Below are positions 23,220 through 30,943 of a stretch of 64,000 nt of DNA, piece after piece. The notes beneath the pieces were generated by a model. That model worked only from the letters and a program-made list of their open reading frames with translations. It was not told the DNA's origin and ran no database searches. The translations under genes and the position numbers were made by a program. Source of the DNA: DASYTH01 sp035762905 (lineage in GTDB: Bacteria > Actinomycetota > Actinomycetes > Mycobacteriales > Pseudonocardiaceae); the NCBI RefSeq assembly GCF_035762905.1, contig NZ_DASUCC010000097.1, positions 124,001 through 188,000 on the forward strand, in the 5' to 3' direction. How positions within the stretch are numbered: position 1 is the stretch's first letter; each line of letters starts with the position of its first letter.

Positions 23220-24368
23220 ATGCGCGTACTGCGCCGCGGTGATGGGGGACCAGCCGTTGCCGAGGTGAGGTCGACTCTCGCGGCACTCGGTCTGTTACCG
23301 CAGCCCAACGGCAACGGCGCGGGAGACGGCTACGACGAGGCCGTCGAGCAGGCCGTGCGGGCCTTCCAGCAGCAGCGCGGGCTGATCACCGACGGGGTGG
23401 TCGGCCCGACCACCTACCGGGCCCTGCGCGATGCCACCTACCAGCTCGGTGCCCGCCCGCTGGCCTACCTGGTGTCCGCCCCGGTCAGCGGGGACGACGT
23501 ACTGCACCTGCAGGTTCGGCTGCTCGAGCTGGGTTACGACGCCGGCCGCCCGAACGGGGTGTTCGGCCCGCAGACCGAGCTGGCGCTGCGCAGCTTCCAG
23601 CGGGACTGGGGAATCACCGTCGACGGCATCTGCGGCGCCGAGACCGTGCGGGCGCTGCGCCAGCTCTCGCCCCGGGCCAGTGGCGGCCGGCCGGTGCTGC
23701 TGCGCGAGCAGGAGGTGGTCCGCCGGGCCGGGCCACGGCTGCGCGGCAAGCGGATCGTGATCGACCCGGGCCACGGCGGTCCGGATCCGGGCGTGGCCGT
23801 GGCCGGAGTCTACGAGGCCGAACTGGTCTGGGACCTGGCCCGCCGGCTCGAGGGCCGGATGATGGCCACCGGCATGGAGGCGCTGCTCTCCCGTGGCCGG
23901 GACACCAACCCGGACGAGGCGCACCGGGCGCACTTCGCCAACGACGAGGGCGCCGACCTGTTCCTGTCGCTGCACTGTGACGCGAACGCCTCGCCGCTTG
24001 CGGCCGGCGTGGCGAGCTTCCACTTCGGCACCGTGCACGGCACCACGTCCACCCTCGGCGAGACGCTGGCCGGGTTCATCCAGCGCGAGCTGGCCGTGCG
24101 CACCGGCCTGCAGGACTGCCGCACGCACCCGAAGACCTGGGACATCCTGCGGCTGACCCGGTGCCCGGCGGTCCGGGTGGAGATCGGCTATCTGACCAAC
24201 GCGGGGGACCGGGAGCGGCTGGCCGACGCGGCGTTCCGGGACGTGGTCGCCGAGGGCATCCTGATCGCGGTCAAGCGGCTCTACCTGCTCGGCGTGGGAG
24301 ACCAGCCGACCGGCACGTTCACCTTCGCCGACGTGCTGGCCCACGAGCTGGTGGGCAAGGCCGAATAG
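23220..24368 (+). CDS. cwlM: N-acetylmuramoyl-L-alanine amidase-like regulator CwlM
   Basis: Protein of 382 residues without a signal peptide. It has two peptidoglycan-binding-1 domains (about 6-70, EQAVRAFQQQRGL; and 82-150, ELALRSFQRDWGI) and an amidase_3 domain (about 175-365). The zinc ligands appear intact: His in IDPGHGG, Glu in YEAELVWDL, His in SLHCDAN, and catalytic Glu in VEIGYLTN. In mycobacteria CwlM stays cytoplasmic and, when phosphorylated by PknB, activates MurA; the lack of an export signal here fits that role. It follows trxA, as in M. tuberculosis. A hairpin fills the whole gap to the next, convergent gene. Confidence 0.92.
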   Translation: MRVLRRGDGGPAVAEVRSTLAALGLLPQPNGNGAGDGYDEAVEQAVRAFQQQRGLITDGVVGPTTYRALRDATYQLGARPLAYLVSAPVSGDDVLHLQVRLLELGYDAGRPNGVFGPQTELALRSFQRDWGITVDGICGAETVRALRQLSPRASGGRPVLLREQEVVRRAGPRLRGKRIVIDPGHGGPDPGVAVAGVYEAELVWDLARRLEGRMMATGMEALLSRGRDTNPDEAHRAHFANDEGADLFLSLHCDANASPLAAGVASFHFGTVHGTTSTLGETLAGFIQRELAVRTGLQDCRTHPKTWDILRLTRCPAVRVEIGYLTNAGDRERLADAAFRDVVAEGILIAVKRLYLLGVGDQPTGTFTFADVLAHELVGKAE

Positions 24369-24386
24369 CCCGGTCCGAACCGGGCT
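24367..24386. terminator. Bidirectional hairpin between convergent cwlM and GNAT genes
   Basis: AGCCCGGT and ACCGGGCT form a perfect 8-bp stem with a CCGA loop. The hairpin begins in the cwlM stop codon and ends at the first base of the opposing stop codon, so it fills the entire 17-base gap. There is no T-run, which is usual for actinobacterial terminators. Confidence 0.55.
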
Positions 24387-25015
24387 CACCGCTGCAGGGC
24401 CGGAGCGGCGGTGCTCACCGACACCGTGCCGAGCAGCTGGGCCAGCGCCGCCTCCACGTCCTCCTTCCAGGACAGGGCGGTGCGCAGCTCGAGCCGCAGC
24501 CGGGGCCAGCGGACGTGCGGGCGGACGGTCTTGAATCCCACGGAGAGCAGGAAATCGGCCGGCAGCACGCAGCTGGTGTCGGTCTCGTCCGGCCGGGTGT
24601 CGCCGAACGCCTCGATCGCCTTGACCCCGCGCCTGGTGAGGTCCTTGGCCACGGCCTGCACCAGCATCCGGCCGAGGCCGCCGTTGCGGAACTCCGGCAG
24701 CACGTGGAACCCGGTCAGCACGACCGCGTCCGGGCTGACCGGCGAGGTGGGGAACGCGGAGGCGCGCGGCACGGCGTTCGGCGGGGCGTAGAGGACGAAG
24801 CCGACCGGGAGCTTGTCGCTGTAGACGATGCGCCCGCAGGAGCCCCATTCCAGCAGCACGCTGGAGACCCAGGCCTCCTTCTCCAGCTCGGTGGTGCCGA
24901 ACTCCTCGGCCTGCTCCTTCAGGTGCGGCGCGAGCTCCCAGTAGACGCACGCCCGGCAGTGCTTCGGCAGGTCGTCGAGGTTGTCCAGCGTGACGCCAAC
25001 GACGCGTCGCGACAC
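24386..25015 (-). CDS. GNAT family N-acetyltransferase (Rv3916c position)
   Basis: Protein of about 209 residues. The acetyl-CoA binding segment is recognisable around residues 105-130 (VLTGFHVLPEFRNGGLGRMLVQAVAKDL, with the R/Q-x-x-G-x-G/A loop as RNGGLGR). The N-terminal region includes a Cys pair (HCRACVYWEL). The start is a GTG with a strong GGGGAGG; the frame continues upstream without family support. It lies between cwlM and the parB region, the position of Rv3916c in M. tuberculosis. The acyl acceptor is unknown. Confidence 0.8.
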   Translation of the reverse strand: MSRRVVGVTLDNLDDLPKHCRACVYWELAPHLKEQAEEFGTTELEKEAWVSSVLLEWGSCGRIVYSDKLPVGFVLYAPPNAVPRASAFPTSPVSPDAVVLTGFHVLPEFRNGGLGRMLVQAVAKDLTRRGVKAIEAFGDTRPDETDTSCVLPADFLLSVGFKTVRPHVRWPRLRLELRTALSWKEDVEAALAQLLGTVSVSTAAPALQR

Positions 25016-25193
25016 CTGACCTCCCCGCTCAGCAGCTGATCGCGTGCCACCCCGACCGCGCGCGAACACGACAAAGCCGCGCGCGCCCCGAACAGGATAA
25101 GCCGGTCGGGGCGCAACCGAAACTCCACGGAGGGCTCTCCACCATCCGGTTACACTCGGGCGCATTGACCAGCACATTCGCGACGGAGCCGGC

Positions 25194-26513
25194 ATGAGCA
25201 TACCGGGTCAACCACCCGAACGGGTGGGGGCACGCAGTCTTGATCCGCACCTGCACCGGTATGCGGCGCGCGCTGTCGGCATGACCGCCTCCGAGGTCCG
25301 GGCGCTGTTCGCGGTGGCAAGCCGGCCCGAGGTGGTCTCGCTGGCCGGCGGGATGCCCAACCTGGCGGCGCTGCCGCTGGACTCGATCGCCGCCGAGGTG
25401 GCCGGCGTGGTGAGCCGGGACGGGCTGGTCGCCCTGCAGTACGGCTCCGCACACGGCCTGCCGGAGCTGCGCGAGCAGATCTGCGAGGTGATGGCCATCG
25501 AGGGGGTGTCCGGACATCCGGACGACCTGGTGGTCACGGTCGGCTCGCAGATGGGGTTGGACATGGTCACCCGGATCTTCTGCGACCCGGGCGACGTGGT
25601 GCTGGCCGAAGGCCCGTCCTACGTGGGCGCGCTCGGTACGTTCGCCGCCTACCAGGCGAACGTGGTGCACGTCGGACTGGACGGCGAGGGCCTGTCCCCG
25701 GAGGCGCTGCGGGCGGCGCTGGCCGCGGCGGAGACCGCCGGGCGGCGGGTGAAGTTCCTCTACACGATCCCGAACTTCCACAACCCGGCCGGCATCACGC
25801 TGGCCGTGCGCCGCCGGGCCGAGGTACTGGACATCTGCGCTCGGCACGGGGTGCTGGTGGTCGAGGACAACCCGTACGGGCTGCTCGGCTTCGACGGGCA
25901 GGTCTACCCGGCGCTGCGCTCGATGGACCCGGACAACGTGGTGTACTTGGGCTCGTTCTCCAAGACGTTCGCCGCCGGGCTGCGGGTGGGCTGGGTGCTC
26001 GCGCCACACGCGGTGCGGGAGAAGTTGGTGCTCGCCGCGGAGGCGGCCACGCTGTGCCCGCCGACCCTCAACCAGATGATCGTGTCCCGGTACCTGGCCA
26101 CGCACGACTGGCGCGGGCAGATCAAGTCCTTCCAGTTGGCCTACCGGGAGCGCCGGGACGCCATGCTGGCCGGGCTCGAGCAGCACATGCCGGCCGGCTG
26201 CACCTGGACCAGGCCGGAGGGCGGGTTCTTCGTCTGGCTGACCGTGCCGGAGGGGGTGGACACCAAGGCGATGCTGCCCCGGGCGGTGACCGCCCGGGTG
26301 GCCTACGTGTCCGGCACCGGCTTCTACGCCGACGGGCTGGGCAGCCGGCAGATGCGGCTGTCGTTCTGCTACCCGACCCCGGAGCGGATCCGCGAGGGGG
26401 TCCGGCGGTTGGCCACGGTGCTCGCCGAGGAGCTGGACCTGTATGACACCTTCGGACCGGCCGCGCTGCGAACCGGCTCCGGGCCTCAGGTTCCGTCGCC
26501 CGACACCGCCTGA
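25194..26513 (+). CDS. PLP-dependent class I/II aminotransferase
   Basis: Fold-type I aminotransferase of 439 residues. SLAGGMPNLAALPLD near the N-terminus and LQYGSAHGLPELREQI are typical of the 2-aminoadipate/aromatic (LysN/ARO8-like) group. The PLP-binding lysine is Lys257 in GSFSKTFAAGLRVGW, with VVEDNPYG and YTIPNFHNPAG completing the cofactor pocket. There is no N-terminal GntR domain, so it is not an MocR regulator. TACACT about 40 bases upstream is a possible -10. The next gene (ATP-grasp ligase) follows after 53 bases in the same direction. The substrate is undecided. Confidence 0.88.
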   Translation: MSIPGQPPERVGARSLDPHLHRYAARAVGMTASEVRALFAVASRPEVVSLAGGMPNLAALPLDSIAAEVAGVVSRDGLVALQYGSAHGLPELREQICEVMAIEGVSGHPDDLVVTVGSQMGLDMVTRIFCDPGDVVLAEGPSYVGALGTFAAYQANVVHVGLDGEGLSPEALRAALAAAETAGRRVKFLYTIPNFHNPAGITLAVRRRAEVLDICARHGVLVVEDNPYGLLGFDGQVYPALRSMDPDNVVYLGSFSKTFAAGLRVGWVLAPHAVREKLVLAAEAATLCPPTLNQMIVSRYLATHDWRGQIKSFQLAYRERRDAMLAGLEQHMPAGCTWTRPEGGFFVWLTVPEGVDTKAMLPRAVTARVAYVSGTGFYADGLGSRQMRLSFCYPTPERIREGVRRLATVLAEELDLYDTFGPAALRTGSGPQVPSPDTA

Positions 26514-26566
26514 GTCCGGAGTGGACGTCCGAATCAGACTGACCAATGTGGACTGAGGAGTACCGA

Positions 26567-27532
26567 GTGTCCGATCTCTGTGTTGCGGTGCTCGCCGGCG
26601 GGCTCACCCATGAACGCGAGGTGTCCCTGCGGTCCGGGCGGCGGCTGTCGGCCGCACTGCGCTCGGTCGGCGTCGCGGTCGAGGAGTGGGACGCCGACGC
26701 CGCGCTGATGACCAGGCTGCGCACCGAGCGCCCGGACGCGGTGATCATCGCGCTGCACGGCGACCAGGGGGAGGGCGGCTCGATCCAGACCGTGCTGGAG
26801 CTGCTCGATGTGCCGTTCGTCGGCAGCGACTCGCACGCCTGCCGGCAGGCCTGGGACAAGCCCACCGCCAAGGCCGAGCTGGCCAGGGCCGGCCTGACCA
26901 CGCCGGACTGGGTGGTGCTGCCGCAGAGCACGTTCCGCGAGCTCGGCGCCCAGGCGGTGCTCGACGCCATGGTGGCCCGGCTCGGCCTGCCGATGATGCT
27001 CAAGCCGGACCAGGGCGGGTCGGCGCTCGGCGCCCAGGTGGTGCGCGACGCCGCCGACCTGCCGGCGGCGATGGTGGACTGCCTGGCCTACGGCAACACC
27101 GTGCTGGCCGAGCGGTTCGTGGCCGGTGTCGAGGTGGCGGTCACCGTGGTCGAGGACGAGTCCGGGCCGGTGGCGCTGCCGGCGGTGGAGATCGTCCCGG
27201 AGAGCGGGGTGTACGACTACACCTCGCGCTACACCGCCGGCCTGACCGACTTCCACACGCCGGCCCGGCTGGACGACCGCGCCGCGGCCGCCGTGGCGGA
27301 GCTGGCGGTGGCCGCGCACCGCCTGCTCGGCCTGCGCGACGTGTCCCGCACCGACGCGATCGTGGCGGCCGACGGCACGGCGCACTTCCTTGAGGTCAAC
27401 TCCTCGCCCGGACTGACCGAGACGTCACTGCTGCCGATGGCGATCGAGGCCGCCGGCCGCTCGCTCGGCGACATCTACGCCGGCCTCACCGAGCGGGCCA
27501 TCGCCCGAGCTGTTCCGCCTCTCCGGAATTAA
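26567..27532 (+). CDS. D-alanine--D-alanine ligase-like ATP-grasp protein
   Basis: ATP-grasp carboxylate-amine ligase of 321 residues. Ddl signatures are present: LAGGLTHEREVSLRSG near the N-terminus, LHGDQGEGGSIQ and LELLDVPFVGSD, the ATP-grasp lysine region LPMMLKPDQGGSALGA, and the metal-binding end FLEVNSSPGLTETSLLP. It is shorter than typical Ddl and may act on another dipeptide or amino acid. Whether the true cell-wall Ddl is elsewhere cannot be seen. GTG start with AGGAG 6 bases upstream. Its last five codons and stop lie inside repeat copy B, so the natural C-terminus may have been replaced. Confidence 0.82.
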   Translation: MSDLCVAVLAGGLTHEREVSLRSGRRLSAALRSVGVAVEEWDADAALMTRLRTERPDAVIIALHGDQGEGGSIQTVLELLDVPFVGSDSHACRQAWDKPTAKAELARAGLTTPDWVVLPQSTFRELGAQAVLDAMVARLGLPMMLKPDQGGSALGAQVVRDAADLPAAMVDCLAYGNTVLAERFVAGVEVAVTVVEDESGPVALPAVEIVPESGVYDYTSRYTAGLTDFHTPARLDDRAAAAVAELAVAAHRLLGLRDVSRTDAIVAADGTAHFLEVNSSPGLTETSLLPMAIEAAGRSLGDIYAGLTERAIARAVPPLRN

Positions 27533-27621
27533 CTGCTGTCGTTAGGTTCCAGCGGAAGTGCGGCTGGCGGGTTGGTTGTGGCTGGGTGCCGTCACGGTGC
27601 CCTGAGGTTGCGGTGGTTGGG
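27516..27621. repeat. Dispersed intergenic repeat, copy B
   Basis: Partner of the repeat at 10341-10449. The shared hairpin is GGGTGCC (27584-27590) with GGTGCCC (27596-27602) around GTCAC. Relative to copy A one stem pair changes from C-G to T-G, so pairing is kept. The left end supplies the stop codon and last residues (PPLRN) of the ATP-grasp gene, and the right end stops 10 bases before the parB stop codon. Confidence 0.8.
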
Positions 27622-27630
27622 TCGAGACTT

Positions 27631-28596
27631 TCAGCCAGCATCCGGGGACATTAGGGCGACGATGCGTTCCAGGTCGTCGACCGAGCCGAACTCGACCACG
27701 ATCCGGCCCTTGCGCTTGCCCAGCTCGACCTTGACCCGGGTGTCGAACGTGTCGGACAGCCGCTCGGCGACGTCCTGCAGACCGGGGGCCTGCATCGGCT
27801 TGCGGGCCGGCGGCCGAGGCTTGGCGGCCGGCGCGTTCTTGGCCAGCGTGACGGCTTCCTCGGTGGCCCGCACGGACAAACCCTCGGCCACGATCCGGGC
27901 CGCCAGATCCTCCTGCTGGCCCGCCTCATCGAGGGCGAGCAGCGCCCGGGCGTGCCCGGCGGACAGCACGCCGGCGGCCACCCGCCGCTGTACCGGCAGC
28001 GGCAGCTTGAGCAGCCGGATGGTGTTGGTGATCACCGGGCGGCTCCGGCCGATCCGGTCGGCGAGCTGCTCGTGCGTCACGTTGAACTCGGCGAGCAGCT
28101 GCTGGTAGGCGGCCGCCTCCTCGAGCGGGTTGAGCTGGACCCGGTGGATGTTCTCCAGCAGGGCGTCGCGGAGCATCGCGTCGTCCGCGGTCTGCCGGAC
28201 GATCGCCGGGATGGTGTCCAGCCCGGCCTGCTGGGCGGCGCGCAGCCGGCGCTCGCCCATCACCAGCTCGTAGCTGTCCTCGGCCAGCTCCCGCACCACG
28301 ATCGGCTGCATCAGCCCGAACTCGCGGATCGAGTACTCGAGCTCGGCCAGCGCCTCCTCGTCGAACACCTGCCGCGGCTGCTTCGGGTTGGGCTTGACCG
28401 ATCCGGTCGGCACCTCCCGGTACACCGCGCCCGCCACGCTGCCGCTCGGCGGCGCGGCGCCCGGCTGCCCGGAGTCCACGCTGCCGCCCCGCTGCGGCGC
28501 CGGCAGCCGCACCACCCCCGGCATGCCGTCCGCCCCCGGGCTGCTCGGAATCAGCGCGGCCAACCCGCGCCCGAGCCCACCCTTCCGCTCCGTCAT
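27631..28596 (-). CDS. parB: Chromosome partitioning protein ParB
   Basis: CTPase-clamp DNA-binding protein of 321 residues. A linker (1-75) is followed by the ParB N-terminal domain (KPNPKQPRQVFDEEALAELEYSIREFGLMQPIVVRE, with CTP-binding GERRLRAAQ). Next comes the parS-reading HTH (QLADRIGRSRPVITNTIRLLKLP), and a short C-terminal dimer domain (VKVELGKRKGRIVVEF). Three matching parS sites lie within 2 kb. Its start overlaps the parA stop (ATGA), giving the usual parAB operon order and coupling. Confidence 0.97.
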   Translation of the reverse strand: MTERKGGLGRGLAALIPSSPGADGMPGVVRLPAPQRGGSVDSGQPGAAPPSGSVAGAVYREVPTGSVKPNPKQPRQVFDEEALAELEYSIREFGLMQPIVVRELAEDSYELVMGERRLRAAQQAGLDTIPAIVRQTADDAMLRDALLENIHRVQLNPLEEAAAYQQLLAEFNVTHEQLADRIGRSRPVITNTIRLLKLPLPVQRRVAAGVLSAGHARALLALDEAGQQEDLAARIVAEGLSVRATEEAVTLAKNAPAAKPRPPARKPMQAPGLQDVAERLSDTFDTRVKVELGKRKGRIVVEFGSVDDLERIVALMSPDAG

Positions 28597-29474
28597 TGAT
28601 TCCCCTTCTCCGCAGCAGCGCCCCGCTCGGCCATCTCACGGGCGGCGTCGAGATAGCTCATCGCGCCCCGCGAACCTGGATCGTAGGTGAGCACGGTCTG
28701 GCCGAAGCCGGGCGCCTCGGAGACCTTCACGCTGCGCGGGATGACGGTGGTGAGCACGGTGTCACCGAAGTGCCGGCGCACCTCGGCGGTGACCTGGTCG
28801 GCCAGCTTGGTCCGGCCGTCGTACATGGTGAGCAGGATGGTGGACACCCACAGGTTCTGGTTGAGGTGGTTCTGCACCAGCTCGATGTTGTTCAACAACT
28901 GACTCAGCCCCTCCAGCGCGTAGTACTCGCACTGGATCGGGATGAACACCTCCTCGGCCGCCACCATCGCGTTCACGGTGAGCAGGCCGAGTGAGGGCGG
29001 GCAGTCGATGAACACGTAGTCCGGCCGGATGTGGTCAAGCACGTCCGGGGTGAGCGCCTCCTTGAGCCGGGACTCTCGGGCGGTCATCGCCACCAGTTCG
29101 ATCTCCGCACCGGCCAGGTCGATGGTGGCCGGTACGCAGTAGAGGTTCTCGGACTGGTCGCTGAGCACGGCGGCCTCGGCCAGTGAGACCTCACCGATCA
29201 GCGCCTCGTACACCGACGGGGTACCGGACCGGTGTTCGACGCCAAGCGCCGTGCTCGCGTTGCCCTGCGGGTCGAGGTCGACCACGAGCACCCGCAGGCC
29301 GCGCATCGCCATGGCGGCGGCGAGGTTGACCGCGCTCGTGGTCTTGCCGACGCCACCCTTCTGGTTGGCCACGGTCAGCACGCGGCGGCGGGTGGGCCGG
29401 GGGAACGGCTCATCCGGGTGCAGCACCCGGGTCGCCCGCTCGGCTTCCTCGGCGATAGGGGTCCAGCCGGTCAT
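28593..29474 (-). CDS. parA: Chromosome partitioning ATPase ParA (Soj)
   Basis: Walker-type ATPase of 293 residues that moves ParB-parS complexes. The deviant Walker A motif is ANQKGGVGKTTSAVNLAA at about 38; switch I/II segments are VDLDPQGNAS and VFIDCPPSLGLL. The N-terminal extension of about 30 residues is variable. I chose the ATG at 29474, which has GGGAGG 8 bases upstream; a GTG three codons earlier would lie inside that ribosome binding site. An imperfect parS lies 38 bases upstream. Confidence 0.97.
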   Translation of the reverse strand: MTGWTPIAEEAERATRVLHPDEPFPRPTRRRVLTVANQKGGVGKTTSAVNLAAAMAMRGLRVLVVDLDPQGNASTALGVEHRSGTPSVYEALIGEVSLAEAAVLSDQSENLYCVPATIDLAGAEIELVAMTARESRLKEALTPDVLDHIRPDYVFIDCPPSLGLLTVNAMVAAEEVFIPIQCEYYALEGLSQLLNNIELVQNHLNQNLWVSTILLTMYDGRTKLADQVTAEVRRHFGDTVLTTVIPRSVKVSEAPGFGQTVLTYDPGSRGAMSYLDAAREMAERGAAAEKGNQ

Positions 29475-29511
29475 CGGTGGCACCTCCCTCGAACCGCGCG
29501 TTGCGCCGCGT

Positions 29512-29525
29512 GTTCCACGTGAAAC
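29512..29525. promoter_or_regulatory. parS: parS site with one mismatch
   Basis: GTTCCACGTGAAAC differs from the parS consensus GTTTCACGTGAAAC at one base. It lies between rsmG and parA, close to the parA start, so ParB binding could also affect parAB expression. Confidence 0.85.
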
Positions 29526-29532
29526 ATGCCCA

Positions 29533-30198
29533 CTACCGGTCCTTCCTGATCCGCCGGTCTCGGTGGCCGACGACCTTCTTGTCCACGACCACGACCGTCG
29601 CCGGGTCGGTCACAACCTTCACCCCACAGCTCTCGATCCGCGGCTCGGTGCCGCCGGCGCGCGCCACGGCGTCCCGATCGCGGGTCACCTCGTCCACCGC
29701 GCTGGCCCCCTTCATGGCCAGCAGCGTGCCACCCGTGCGTAATAGCGGAAGCGCCCACTCAGTTAGTTTGGCCAACGGAGCGACCGCCCGCGCGACAACG
29801 ACGTCGGCATCCGCGAGTTGCCGCCGAACCGCCGGCTCCTCGGCCCGGCCACGGACCACGGTCACCGCCAGCCCGAGGGTGGCGACGACGTACTCGAGCC
29901 ATTCAACCCTACGAGCCATCGGCTCAAGAAGAGTGATCTCCAGATCCGGCGCCGCAATGGCCAGCGGCACGCCCGGCAGTCCGGCACCGGAGCCCAGATC
30001 GACCACCCGAGCGTCCCGGGGGACCAGTTCGCCGATCACGGCCGAGTTCAACAGGTGCCGGTCCCACAGCCGGTCGACCTCCCGGGGACCGATCAGCCCG
30101 CGCTCGACCCCGTGCTCGGCGAGCAACTCGGCGTACCGCACCGCGCGCGCCAGCCCGGGGCCGAACACGTCCTCCGCGCCCGGCACAGCCTCCGCCAT
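29533..30198 (-). CDS. rsmG: 16S rRNA (guanine-N7)-methyltransferase RsmG (GidB)
   Basis: SAM-dependent enzyme that methylates G527 of 16S rRNA. The protein has about 221 residues. The SAM motif VVDLGSGAGLPGVPLAIAAP (around 67-86) is intact, preceded by GPREVDRLWDRHLLNS, a strong family signature. Loss of this gene gives low-level streptomycin resistance in actinobacteria. I took the second ATG (MAEAV), matching the M. tuberculosis protein; the first, four codons earlier, is also possible. A perfect parS lies just upstream. Confidence 0.93.
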   Translation of the reverse strand: MAEAVPGAEDVFGPGLARAVRYAELLAEHGVERGLIGPREVDRLWDRHLLNSAVIGELVPRDARVVDLGSGAGLPGVPLAIAAPDLEITLLEPMARRVEWLEYVVATLGLAVTVVRGRAEEPAVRRQLADADVVVARAVAPLAKLTEWALPLLRTGGTLLAMKGASAVDEVTRDRDAVARAGGTEPRIESCGVKVVTDPATVVVVDKKVVGHRDRRIRKDR

Positions 30199-30214
30199 CC
30201 ACCCACCCATCGAC

Positions 30215-30228
30215 GTTTCACGTGAAAC
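30215..30228. promoter_or_regulatory. parS: parS site, perfect
   Basis: GTTTCACGTGAAAC, the exact ParB target palindrome, 16 bases upstream of the rsmG start region. Confidence 0.95.
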
Positions 30229-30282
30229 CCGGAACGGCGCCCATTGTTCATGACCCTCGGAACGACGCCGGCGACCCCCGGT

Positions 30283-30296
30283 GTTTCACGTGAAAC
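30283..30296. promoter_or_regulatory. parS: parS site, perfect
   Basis: Second exact GTTTCACGTGAAAC, 68 bases from the previous one and touching the jag terminator hairpin. The three sites lie about 5-6 kb from oriC, the usual place for parS. Confidence 0.95.
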
Positions 30297-30297
30297 G

Positions 30298-30335
30298 CAG
30301 AGGACGCGGCCCGCCGAAGCGGACCGCGTCCTCTG
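30298..30335 (-). terminator. 17-bp hairpin with UUCG loop at the end of the rpmH-jag operon
   Basis: On the minus strand CAGAGGACGCGG pairs perfectly with CCGCGTCCTCTG. The stem continues inward with one wobble to CCGC/GCGG capped by TTCG, in total 17 pairs and a tetraloop known for high stability. It starts 12 bases after the jag stop codon, so it should end the operon. No T-run follows; a parS site begins 1 base beyond it. Confidence 0.8.
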
Positions 30336-30346
30336 GTACCTGCCGG

Positions 30347-30916
30347 TCAGGTCTGCGGGAACACCACCACCCGGCGCCGGGGGTCCTCGCCCTCGCTCTC
30401 GCTGTGCACGCCCTTCAGCGCGGCCACCGCGTCGTGCACCACCTTGCGCTCGAACGGCGTCATCGGCTGCAGCCGGATCCGCTCGCCGCTCGCCAGCACC
30501 TTCTCGGCGGTGGCACGACCGAGGTCGCTCAACTCCTTGCGACGGTCGGCCCGCCACCCGGCGATGTCCAACATCAGCCGGCTGCGGGTGCCGGTCTCCT
30601 GCTGTACCGCCAACCGGGTGAGCTCCTGCAGCGCCTCGAGCACGTTGCCCCGCGGGCCCACCAGCTTCTCCAGATCCTCACCGCCGTCGATGCTCACCAC
30701 CGCCCGGCCGGCCTCGACGTCGAGGTCGATGTCGCCGTCGTAGTCGAGCAGGTCCAGCAGGCGCTCGAGATAATCACCGGCGATGTCACCCTCGCGGACC
30801 AGGAGGTCCTCCGAGGAGCCGGCGGAGCCGTTCTTGTCCGACTCCGCGTCGACATCGTCGACTTCGTCCTCCGCCGCCTCCAACTCGACGTCAGACTCCT
30901 GCACCGTTTCCGGCAC
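30347..30916 (-). CDS. jag: Jag/KhpB-like RNA-binding protein with KH and R3H domains
   Basis: Protein of 189 residues. An acidic N-terminal stretch (residues 1-45, many Glu/Asp) is followed by a KH-like domain (about 75-120, with VGPRGNVLEALQELTRLAV). The R3H domain comes last (about 125-189; ERIRLQPMTPFERKVVHDAV). The family binds RNA and, in firmicutes, works with KhpA in cell-wall and division control. It sits between yidC and the terminator in the standard rpmH-rnpA-yidD-yidC-jag order. Confidence 0.92.
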   Translation of the reverse strand: MPETVQESDVELEAAEDEVDDVDAESDKNGSAGSSEDLLVREGDIAGDYLERLLDLLDYDGDIDLDVEAGRAVVSIDGGEDLEKLVGPRGNVLEALQELTRLAVQQETGTRSRLMLDIAGWRADRRKELSDLGRATAEKVLASGERIRLQPMTPFERKVVHDAVAALKGVHSESEGEDPRRRVVVFPQT

Positions 30917-30943
30917 GGCACTCTCCTCTCCAGGCCGGCGCGC

